From positions 1 through 45,747 of the forward strand of contig CANJIU010000083.1 of NCBI GenBank assembly GCA_947474365.1: a stretch of DNA of 45,747 nt. The letters are read 5' to 3'. The position numbers were made by a program, and so were the translations under genes. This stretch comes from Opitutia bacterium (GTDB lineage Bacteria > Verrucomicrobiota > Verrucomicrobiia > Opitutales > Opitutaceae). Shown piece by piece: positions 9,464 to 17,374 of this stretch. A model generated the notes under the pieces. It had not been told where the DNA came from. It searched no databases and saw only the letters and a program-made list of their open reading frames with translations. Numbering within the stretch: position 1 is the first letter of the stretch; every line of letters begins with the position of its first letter.

Positions 9464-12148
9464 TCAAAGCGCTTCAACGCGTAGCGTCAGATCCTCGAGC
9501 TTGAGACCGTCAACCGCCGTAATCCTCACGCGATGCAACCCCGGTACCACGCCCGCGGAATCGATCCTCCCTGACCAGGTGTCTCCGTCGCTTGCGACCA
9601 CCGTCACCGGTCGTTCATCCCACCTCACATCCGGTGACTTTCCTTTCCCGCTCGCGACCCGCAAGACCAGTCGCGCACCGAGTTTCGTCTGCGCGCGCAG
9701 ATCGTCGCCCACGTGGAGTTGATATTCTCGCGTGGCGCCAGCCGCGATCGCCTCCGGGGCATCCGGCGTCAAGGTCGGCAACTTGAAATGCTTCCCCGCC
9801 GGATAATAGCTCCGGCCCTGCCCCGCGCCCTGCACGCTCGCGAAATACGTCTTCGGCAACGTGCGGAGCAAGGCCGGGTCGCCCAGCTCGCGCCAGAGTG
9901 GCGAGTTCGGATCAAAGTGGTTGAACATCTCGATCGCATCGACGCCCGCCGCCCACGCCGACAACGCCCGCGCCCGAAGGCTTTCGAGGGAATTCCGTTC
10001 CCGGTGGGCCGCGGCCTCCCGCACGCGGCTCTCGGGCAGGCTCGCGTGCACCTTCACGCCATAACGCCGGCCCAGTGCGACGCTTTCCGTCCACTGGTTC
10101 AGTTGAAAATAGCCGCCCGGCACGAGGAAATCCACGAGGCCGTCCGCGAGCCACCGTTCGAGATCGAGTCCGATCTCTCGACAGTATCCGACCGAATCCG
10201 GCACCTTGATCGACAGCAGGAGTGCGCGTCCCCGCCGACGCCCCGCCGCATCGAGATCGGCGCGCACGTCCCGCAGCAGCGCCGTCATCAGCGCGCGCTC
10301 CTCCTCGCTCACGGGTTGCTCCGCCGCCGTTTTCCGGAAAAACACCGGGTGTCGCCAGAAATCGAGCGTGACGCCATCGAGGTCGTAATTCGCCGCCACT
10401 TCGGCGATCGTGCGCCGCGCCAGATCGCGCACCTCGGGACGACCGTAATCAATCGCACTCCACGTGCCGCGCTTCGGCGGCTTTTCCTTCGTGCCGAACA
10501 ACCACTCCGGGTGATCCCGCTTCAGTTTCGGTATCAGCAGCGGATTCGAGGCGTCGTGAGTGTCGTTCATCCGCATCGTCCAGAACACCTCCTGTCCCGT
10601 CGTCCGCGCATGTTCCGTCACGACCCGCAGCGAGTCCGTGCCGAGCTTCGCCAGATCCGGGAGAATGTTGTGTTGGTAACGGCCCTCGCGCACGAGAAAC
10701 GGCTCGGCCACGGCGGTACGGTGCGCCACGCGGCCAAAGGTCCCGCTCGAGGTGTCGAAAACGATGGTGTCGACATGCGTGCCCTGCAGGGGCGCGATCC
10801 GAGCGGGGAGGAAATCCTTCGGCTTGGGCAACGCCACAGTCGGCACGCGCGTTTCCCCACCGTCATCATTGAAGAGCAGCCGGCGCGTCTTCGCCCGAGC
10901 CGCGGCCCGCGCGGCTTCGGGGGTGGGAGAGGGTTGGTCGAACCGGATCCGCGCCGCATAGACGCGGTTGTTCGCACCCCAGGGATTGTCGGGCGGGATA
11001 ATCCGCATCGGTGAGTTGCCCTGCATCCACTCCGCGACCGTCACCCACGTTTCATCGGCGCTGATCTCCGTCACTCCGAAATTTCCCAGCCGTGCCCCGT
11101 GCTCCGGCACGAGGATGCGCTCGGTGGCGCGCAGGACGGCGAGCTTTTCCGGATCAACCTGAGCAAGAAAGAGTGGCGCGCGGTGGCGCGGAACATGGTC
11201 GTTCAGCGCTCCACGGCGGGTGTAGGCGAGGAAGAGCGCTTCGCCATGCGTGACCCAATGCGCCTGCGTGTTGTAGCTGCCAAGATCGGAACCGTCATCC
11301 CACGTCCAGCGCCGGGGCCGGTCGAAGTTCAGGCCATCGCTGCTCGTCGCCACGTAGGCGGCGTCATCGTTGCGGAGCGTGAGGAAAAATCGTCCACCGA
11401 CGTGCGCGAGCGACGGTTCGTAGACACCACGTCCGCCCGGCACGGTAATCTCACGACCGATTTCACGCACCGAAATTTTTGTGCCGTCGAAGGCACAGCG
11501 CATCACGGCGGTGCGATAGTCGTCATCCCCGCGCGCCTTGAAATAGAACGGGAGCAGGATGTCTCCGTCGGGGAGATCCACGCGCTGCACACAGCCGGCC
11601 CCGGCATTGTAGAACCGGGCCTCGGCCGGCATCGCGATCGTCTCCCATGCCGTCCAGGTGCGCGCGGCGGGATCGTAAATCGAGAAATACGTCTCACGCG
11701 TCCGCTCGCGCATCACGGCGTTCTTTTGATAACGCACGGTGTGCCCGAAACCAAGGAGCTTGCCGGAGGCTGCGTGCCACTTCGGCCAGAAGTCACACGC
11801 GCCCACCGTTACGCCGTTCGGCTCCGGCCGCTGGCCGAGCGCGGCCGCATTTTCGACCGGACCGCTCCAGGTACGTCCGAGATCATCGGTGCGCAGTTCG
11901 TTGAGCGGACCGAAGACGTCACTGCCCTTGAGCCAGAGTTGTTGCAACGTGAGCACGACCGCGGGCGATCCGCCTTGCGGATTCGGCACGATTCCCGCCC
12001 GCGGATGCACCCAGCAGTGCACGCCGTCAAAACCGGAACGGATTTCATCCAGCGCAATCGTGTAGTCGATGACCGTCGGCGCGGCCCAGGCCCATGGCGC
12101 CAGCAGCAGTCCGAGCAACCAGCGGAATTCCCCATGGATCGTCATCAT
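9464..12148 (-). CDS. Exported fusion: sialidase-like (BNR) propeller plus GHL10-like glycosidase barrel
   Basis: The 894-residue product begins with a signal peptide (about 9-23, LLGLLLAPWAWAA). Residues 25-405 form a sialidase/BNR-type propeller with an Asp-box TDDLGRTW (87-94), a degenerate second one (SSDGLNF, about 269) and repeated YEPSL/FFLTLRNDDAAYV blocks. Residues about 422-790 look like a glycosyl-hydrolase-like (beta/alpha)8 barrel of the GHL10 type, with NYDLDGVTLDFWRHP (D591-H600) and VDFLVPGGYFQLNQW. A beta-rich C-terminus ends the protein. I start at the ATG at 12146-12148: it is preceded by GGTGAAAGG and follows the M28 gene by 8 bp. It is the last gene of the five-gene operon. 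A periplasmic or surface glycan-cleaving role is inferred; sialic acid itself is not proven. Confidence 0.8.
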   Translation of the reverse strand: MMTIHGEFRWLLGLLLAPWAWAAPTVIDYTIALDEIRSGFDGVHCWVHPRAGIVPNPQGGSPAVVLTLQQLWLKGSDVFGPLNELRTDDLGRTWSGPVENAAALGQRPEPNGVTVGACDFWPKWHAASGKLLGFGHTVRYQKNAVMRERTRETYFSIYDPAARTWTAWETIAMPAEARFYNAGAGCVQRVDLPDGDILLPFYFKARGDDDYRTAVMRCAFDGTKISVREIGREITVPGGRGVYEPSLAHVGGRFFLTLRNDDAAYVATSSDGLNFDRPRRWTWDDGSDLGSYNTQAHWVTHGEALFLAYTRRGALNDHVPRHRAPLFLAQVDPEKLAVLRATERILVPEHGARLGNFGVTEISADETWVTVAEWMQGNSPMRIIPPDNPWGANNRVYAARIRFDQPSPTPEAARAAARAKTRRLLFNDDGGETRVPTVALPKPKDFLPARIAPLQGTHVDTIVFDTSSGTFGRVAHRTAVAEPFLVREGRYQHNILPDLAKLGTDSLRVVTEHARTTGQEVFWTMRMNDTHDASNPLLIPKLKRDHPEWLFGTKEKPPKRGTWSAIDYGRPEVRDLARRTIAEVAANYDLDGVTLDFWRHPVFFRKTAAEQPVSEEERALMTALLRDVRADLDAAGRRRGRALLLSIKVPDSVGYCREIGLDLERWLADGLVDFLVPGGYFQLNQWTESVALGRRYGVKVHASLPESRVREAAAHRERNSLESLRARALSAWAAGVDAIEMFNHFDPNSPLWRELGDPALLRTLPKTYFASVQGAGQGRSYYPAGKHFKLPTLTPDAPEAIAAGATREYQLHVGDDLRAQTKLGARLVLRVASGKGKSPDVRWDERPVTVVASDGDTWSGRIDSAGVVPGLHRVRITAVDGLKLEDLTLRVEAL

Positions 12149-12156
12149 CGGACCTT

Positions 12157-13464
12157 TCACCTTTGCAGCCCAAACAACTCCCGCCCCAGCCGGCGGGCCA
12201 CGGTCCGTTGACCCGCGGGCAAACCCTGCGGAAAAGGCCACTTCGCCCGCCCCGCCAGATCGCCCACCACCGGCGCGACCGCACGCAACAGACGCGCCAC
12301 TTCGGGCACGGAGATATTTTCCATCGTGTCGTGCGGGCTGTGGTGCTGCCACCGACCGCCGGAAAAATTCGGCCGGTAAAGCCACCACGACGGCACGCCG
12401 GCTTGGTTGAACGGAAAGTTGTCCACGAACGGCGTGACTTCGGTCTGCAGCCGGACGTCGAGGCCGCGTCGGGCCAGCGCGCGGGTGCTGTGGCGGGCGA
12501 GCGCCGGCGCGCCGACGCACCACAACTCAAAGTGCCCGAGCGGCGATCCCACGCTGTCAAAATTCACGACCAAGCCGATGCGCTTCATCGCGGACCGGTG
12601 CCGTTGCACGTAAGCGGCGGCGCCGACGGAGAGCTGCTCCTCCGTCCCAAAGGAAATGAAACGCAGCGTCCGTCGCCGCGGCTGCGCCGCGAAATAACGC
12701 GCCAGCTCCAACAGGCAGACGACACCCGAGGCGTTGTCATCGGCGCCGGGATTGCCGCATTGCGTGTCGTGATGCGCCGACACGAGGATCTCCGGCAGGC
12801 CGGGATCTCTGCCCGGCAACATCCCGATCACGTTTTGTGAAACCGCCGCGACTTGTTCAATCCGCACCTGCACCCGCGCGCGATCGACGCCGGTCCGCCG
12901 CCACGCCCACGCCATCGTGTACGGCACAGTCACCGTGACCGGCACGCCATGGCGCCGTACCCACTGTGGATAGACGCCATCGCTCTTCGCCCAAGCGAAC
13001 GGCAACCGGTCATCGACGTGGATCACCGCCAGCGGCGCTGCGGCCACGAGCGCGCGGTGATGAGACTCCACGGTCGGCAGTGGACCAAAAATCACCGCGA
13101 TCCGTCCGCGCAGGCTGCCCGGCTTGAGCCGGCCCGCGTTCTCCGGCATCTCCAACCACACCAACTCGCCTTCGACCCACCGGCCCCCGGGTGTCCCTGG
13201 CGCACCCACGAGCGTCATCGCCGGCGTCTCGACCCAGCGCGACCCATGACGGGCATGCACCTCGGGCAACGCGCGCCGCAGGCTGGTGCAGGGAAATTCC
13301 TCCTCGTGGACGTCGGTGAGTCCCGCGGCCGTGAACTGGTCTCCGACGTACTTTGCGGCGCGGCGTTCGTTGTCCGTGCCGGCACGCCGTTCCCCTATTT
13401 CGCTGCACAACACCTCCCAATCGCGGAGCAGCCGCCGCTCGTCGATCGCGTCGCCGGCCTTCAT
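12157..13464 (-). CDS. M28 family zinc aminopeptidase/carboxypeptidase-like protein
   Basis: The 435-residue product shows the M28 co-catalytic zinc motifs in order: SAHHDTQCG (H231, D233), GADDNASG (D243), GTEEQ (E275/E276), NFDSVG (D303) and HSPHDTMENIS (H378). A protease-associated-like insert lies at about 95-205. The start is fixed by the ATGA overlap (13461-13464) with the stop of the upstream aldolase gene, which implies translational coupling. No signal peptide is seen, so it probably acts in the cytoplasm on imported material. In the operon it could remove an amino acid or an N-acyl group from the imported substrate, but the exact bond is unknown. Confidence 0.87.
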   Translation of the reverse strand: MKAGDAIDERRLLRDWEVLCSEIGERRAGTDNERRAAKYVGDQFTAAGLTDVHEEEFPCTSLRRALPEVHARHGSRWVETPAMTLVGAPGTPGGRWVEGELVWLEMPENAGRLKPGSLRGRIAVIFGPLPTVESHHRALVAAAPLAVIHVDDRLPFAWAKSDGVYPQWVRRHGVPVTVTVPYTMAWAWRRTGVDRARVQVRIEQVAAVSQNVIGMLPGRDPGLPEILVSAHHDTQCGNPGADDNASGVVCLLELARYFAAQPRRRTLRFISFGTEEQLSVGAAAYVQRHRSAMKRIGLVVNFDSVGSPLGHFELWCVGAPALARHSTRALARRGLDVRLQTEVTPFVDNFPFNQAGVPSWWLYRPNFSGGRWQHHSPHDTMENISVPEVARLLRAVAPVVGDLAGRAKWPFPQGLPAGQRTVARRLGRELFGLQR

Positions 13465-14222
13465 GAGCGCGCGGTGGCCAACGCCGACTTCACGCCCTGC
13501 GCCACACATCGGTAATCGCTGATCACATTGAAGAACGTAAAGCCCAGCGCGCGATATTTTGGCACCTGATCCGCCGCGCACGGAATGCCGGCGCGCTTGC
13601 CGTGACGCCGGCAGGCTTCGGCCACGGCTGCGGCAATCTTCATGACGTCGGGTCCGTCCATTGCCCCGGGCTGCCCGAGACCGAGCGACAGGTCACCCGG
13701 GCCGACGAACAACACGTCGACTCCCGGCATCGCGGCAATCGCATCGAGATGCGGCACGACCTCGGGTTCCTCGATCTGCACGACCAGAAAGGTCTCTCGA
13801 TTGGCCGTCGCAATGTAATCACTCAGCGGGGCGCGGCCCAGGTTCGAATCCGCATGAATCACATCCGCGCCGCGCCGGCCCTGTGGGAAAAATTTCATCG
13901 CCGCCACCACGTCCCGCACCTCGTCCGGATGGCTCACGCGCGGCAACATCAGGCCGCGCGCGCCCGATTCAAGCAGCCACAGCACGTCGGCGTGATTCGC
14001 CGGCTTCACCCGTACCAACGCATCCGCCCCGCCGAGCCGGCAGGCCTGAATCAGCGAATAGACGACCGCCGGATCGACGCGTTTGTGTTCGAGGCAAATC
14101 CAGATCGCGTCGAAGCCCGCCGATGCGATCAACTCGACCAGCTCGGGATCTGCGTAACACGCTTTGGCCGTGAGAACGGTTTCGCCCCGGGCGATTTTTT
14201 GACGGACAAAGGAAGGAGTCAT
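13461..14222 (-). CDS. HpcH/HpaI family class II pyruvate aldolase
   Basis: The 253-residue product has the TIM-barrel motifs of HpcH/HpaI aldolases, which split 2-keto-4-hydroxy (often 3-deoxy) acids to pyruvate and an aldehyde using a divalent metal. Visible landmarks are EH at 45-46, R71, QIEEPE with Q149 and E151 as substrate/metal residues, and GPGDLSLGLG with metal ligand D177. In HpaI the block is DxEH; here the first position is Cys (CLEH, C43), so the acid partner of the His is replaced. It overlaps the M28 gene by 4 bp and follows the receptor gene by 15 bp. It probably catalyses the last, pyruvate-releasing step of the operon's pathway. The substrate is not known. Confidence 0.87.
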   Translation of the reverse strand: MTPSFVRQKIARGETVLTAKACYADPELVELIASAGFDAIWICLEHKRVDPAVVYSLIQACRLGGADALVRVKPANHADVLWLLESGARGLMLPRVSHPDEVRDVVAAMKFFPQGRRGADVIHADSNLGRAPLSDYIATANRETFLVVQIEEPEVVPHLDAIAAMPGVDVLFVGPGDLSLGLGQPGAMDGPDVMKIAAAVAEACRRHGKRAGIPCAADQVPKYRALGFTFFNVISDYRCVAQGVKSALATARS

Positions 14223-14237
14223 ACGAGCAGCGAGCGA

Positions 14238-17200
14238 TCAAAACGTGCCTTTTACGCCGAATGTCCAGAGCGCACCGTAGAAGGTGTAGGTCCGCGGGCG
14301 CGTGTAGGCGGGGGCGTTGGGGGAAAACGTGATCAGGGGACGCGGCTCGTTGGCGAGGTTGCGCACCGAGGTGTAGAGCGAGAACCGCCGGTGGAAGCGG
14401 TACTCCACGTTGGCGTCCTGCACCATGCGCGTGTCTTGCGCGTCATAGGTTCCGGCGGGCACGGTCGCACTCACGTTGGTGAGGGAAGCGCGCTGGCGGC
14501 CGATGCGCGAGACGTTGTAGCGAACGAGGAATTTTGCGCCGGCGTAACTCGCGCCCCAGTTCAGGATTCGCGGGGAGTAGCCGGAGAAGTCGTCGACGCC
14601 CGCGCCGGTGACGCGCAGGTGCGTGCCGTTGAACCAGACCTGCACACCGCGCGTCCACTTGGGCAGGCCGTCGAACGGTTTGAGCGACTGCCGCCAGCTC
14701 CATTCGAGGCCGTTGACTGTGACGGAGTCGGACGAGTTCGTCGTGGTGATCACGTCGTAGTCGAGATAGTCGTCGGAGAGTCCCATCTCGGTCAGCAGAG
14801 GCAGCGTCGCATCGCTGCGCGTCGTCACGAAAAAGCCGCCGATGTTCTTGCGGAACAGACTCGCGGAAACGGTCGCTCCCTTGACCGAGTACGTCTCGAC
14901 GCTGAGGTCATAGTTGTCGGCGGTCCAGGGCTTGAGGGCGGCGTTGGTCGTCGTGATCGTGCGGTTGGCCTCGGCTGCCGACGGATCGGTGATGGAGCGG
15001 GAGGGAATGATAAAGTTGAGATCGGGGCGCCCGATGGTGCGGGCGTAGGCGGCGCGGGCGACGAGGTTGTCGGTGAACGAATAGCTGGCGTTCATGCTCG
15101 GATAGAGGTCGCCGTAGTGTTTCTTGCCGACGGCGCCGCGCTCCTTGAATTGCAGTTTCGCGATCGTGAGCGCGTCGGTGGACACGCGGATGAGCTGACC
15201 GGCGGCGTTGCGGAGCAGGTTCCCCTGCGCGTCCTGCTGGTAGGTGGCGCGGATGTCGTTCAGGCCGCCGGCACCCTTGTCATCGGTCCGCTCGTATCGG
15301 GCGCCGGCGACAATCCAGAGGCGGTTGTCGAGCAGCTTGAGATCGGAGCGGAGGAAACCGGCGGAAACGGTCTCCTCGAGTTTTTGCGAGCCGTTGACGC
15401 GCGAGGTGTGGTAGGCGGCCTCGTTGAGGACAAAGTACGAGGGCTGCGCCTTGTAGAGGTCGTAGACCTTGCGCGGATCGATCCACTGCACGTGGTCGCC
15501 GTTGCGGAAGGAGCGGAGCGAAGAATAGGAATAGTTGATCAGATCGTAGCTGCTGACGAGGCGCTCAGGCGCGGTGGCGGCGAACGTGGGGCGGAAATTC
15601 CACGTGCGCGTCTCGGCCCGGATGTCGCGTTCGTTCCGGGAGAGGTCGACGCCGCCCATGAGTCGCAGGTAAAACGGGAGGCCGAGCTCGCGACTCGCGT
15701 TCAGTTTCACCGTGGTGAGGTCGTTGGTCATCAGCGGCTCGGCGGGCGAGGTCGCGGTGTTCAGCGTGTAGAGGGCGCCGTTGGCGATGTCGATCGGCTG
15801 CCCGGAACGTGTACCGCGCACGGTGGGCGGCACGCCGAAGCGCAGATCGCCGAAGCCATCGGCGCGCAGGACGAGGCCGGTGAGCGTGGCGTTCGTCGTG
15901 CCGAAGAAGTCGTGCCCATCCTCGGCGCTGAGCGTCTGCCGGCGCGAATGCGAGCGCGCGAGCGTCGCCTCGGTTTTCCAACCGCGGAAATCGCCCCGGT
16001 GGCCGATCGCCGCATGCCAGGTGGCCTTGAGTTGTTCACGATAGGTCGTCGCCAGCGTCGTGGTGCCGACTCCCGTGGCGGCGCCCTGCGTGAAATTCTC
16101 GCCACCGGTGGCGCCCGCGCCGTAGGCCTGCGTGAAGGTGCCGATGCGCGTGTGGACATCGTCGGTCGTGAACTGGAAATTGGCGAACAGCGCGTGGCCG
16201 GGCCCCGGCTTCCAATCGACGCGCGCCGAGGCGACGTTGCGCTCGCGCACCGCAATCTGGGCGGCGACGGCGCTTTGCGTCTGCACCCGGGTCACGCGGT
16301 TCCATGTCGGCACAAGGTTGTCCTTGTCCTCCCAGCGCGCGTTGTGTCCGGCGCTGAACGAGAGGGCGAGCGAGCGGTTGACGGGACGGATGTAGGTGAG
16401 ATCGAAACCGGGACGGAGATGCGGGCCGCCGGTGGAGTGGTCGGCACTGCCGCCGCGGAACAACTCGCGCCCGAGCATCGAGAGCGGCTCAATGGTCGTG
16501 AGCAGGCCGAAGACGCTGTAGGTGAACTGCGGGTCGCGGCGGGAGAAACCGCTCTTGCTGACGATGTTGATCATGCCGCCGACGGCGTTGGCCGGCATGT
16601 CGGGCGTCGGAACCTTCGTGATCTCGATTCGATCGATGTTGGCGGTGTTGGAGGCGGTGAAGCCAGCGCCACGACCGGTGGGCCCATCGGTGGAAAGCTC
16701 GACGCCGTCGACCGTCAGCAGGGTGCCGCTCGAGGGCATGCCACGGATGGTCGCGTCGCCGGGAATCGCCGGCGACATGGAAACCTGGATACCCGGGACG
16801 AATTTCAGGAACTCGCCCGGGTTGCCGTCGCCGAGGTCGCCGAACTCCTCGAACGCGATCACGTTCTTGATGTTGGGGGCGGTGCGCTGCTCCTGGAGCG
16901 CGGCGGATTGGGCGCTGAGCTCGCGCTCGGCGACGGTGAAGGCATCGAGCATGACCGCCTGATCGCGGGCGGGCGCCGCCGGGTCCGTTCGGCTGCCGAG
17001 GTCGAAATCACGTCGCACGGTCTGGCCGCTTGCGACGCTGATGCGCGCGGTCTGCTGGCCCAGTCCGGCAACGGCGGCCTTGAGCGTGATGTCGCCGGCG
17101 GGAACGCCAGCGAGGCGGAATTCACCGCTCTCGTTCGAAAAGGTTTCGAGCGCCGTGCCCTCCACGGTGATGCGCACCTGTTTCAGGAAGATGCCCGCTA

Positions 17201-17330
17201 CCCCGTTCGACACCCGGCCCTCGACCGTGCCGGCGGTGGATTGGGCGGCGGCCGTGCCGATCAACAGGCAGCTGAGGACGCAGAGAAGGGAAACCAGCGG
17301 GAGGCGCAAACGGAACGCGGAGGTTGGCAT
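14238..17330 (-). CDS. TonB-dependent receptor with carboxypeptidase-regulatory-like domain
   Basis: The 1030-residue receptor has a signal peptide (about 8-30, ending LLIGTAAAQ). A carboxypeptidase-regulatory-like domain follows (about 32-110; TVEGTALETFSNESGEFRL, close to the one in the receptor at 4124-7246). The plug is at about 145-260 (IEITKVPTPDMPANAVGGMI), and the barrel ends in the usual terminal Phe (FGVKGTF). I chose the ATG at 17328-17330; the open frame upstream of it overlaps the neighbouring receptor and adds nothing conserved. It is the second gene of the operon, 44 bp after the siderophore-type receptor and 15 bp before the aldolase, so it most likely imports the operon's substrate across the outer membrane. 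Confidence 0.92.
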   Translation of the reverse strand: MPTSAFRLRLPLVSLLCVLSCLLIGTAAAQSTAGTVEGRVSNGVAGIFLKQVRITVEGTALETFSNESGEFRLAGVPAGDITLKAAVAGLGQQTARISVASGQTVRRDFDLGSRTDPAAPARDQAVMLDAFTVAERELSAQSAALQEQRTAPNIKNVIAFEEFGDLGDGNPGEFLKFVPGIQVSMSPAIPGDATIRGMPSSGTLLTVDGVELSTDGPTGRGAGFTASNTANIDRIEITKVPTPDMPANAVGGMINIVSKSGFSRRDPQFTYSVFGLLTTIEPLSMLGRELFRGGSADHSTGGPHLRPGFDLTYIRPVNRSLALSFSAGHNARWEDKDNLVPTWNRVTRVQTQSAVAAQIAVRERNVASARVDWKPGPGHALFANFQFTTDDVHTRIGTFTQAYGAGATGGENFTQGAATGVGTTTLATTYREQLKATWHAAIGHRGDFRGWKTEATLARSHSRRQTLSAEDGHDFFGTTNATLTGLVLRADGFGDLRFGVPPTVRGTRSGQPIDIANGALYTLNTATSPAEPLMTNDLTTVKLNASRELGLPFYLRLMGGVDLSRNERDIRAETRTWNFRPTFAATAPERLVSSYDLINYSYSSLRSFRNGDHVQWIDPRKVYDLYKAQPSYFVLNEAAYHTSRVNGSQKLEETVSAGFLRSDLKLLDNRLWIVAGARYERTDDKGAGGLNDIRATYQQDAQGNLLRNAAGQLIRVSTDALTIAKLQFKERGAVGKKHYGDLYPSMNASYSFTDNLVARAAYARTIGRPDLNFIIPSRSITDPSAAEANRTITTTNAALKPWTADNYDLSVETYSVKGATVSASLFRKNIGGFFVTTRSDATLPLLTEMGLSDDYLDYDVITTTNSSDSVTVNGLEWSWRQSLKPFDGLPKWTRGVQVWFNGTHLRVTGAGVDDFSGYSPRILNWGASYAGAKFLVRYNVSRIGRQRASLTNVSATVPAGTYDAQDTRMVQDANVEYRFHRRFSLYTSVRNLANEPRPLITFSPNAPAYTRPRTYTFYGALWTFGVKGTF

Positions 17331-17374
17331 GGCACGGTAGACGCGTGTCCGGCGTCCGATGAGAGTGTTTTTCG

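Noticed and set aside
12149..12523. N-terminal extension of the sialidase/GHL10 fusion gene
   Set aside because: It overlaps the M28 gene in another frame and precedes a clear ribosome-binding site and signal peptide at 12148.
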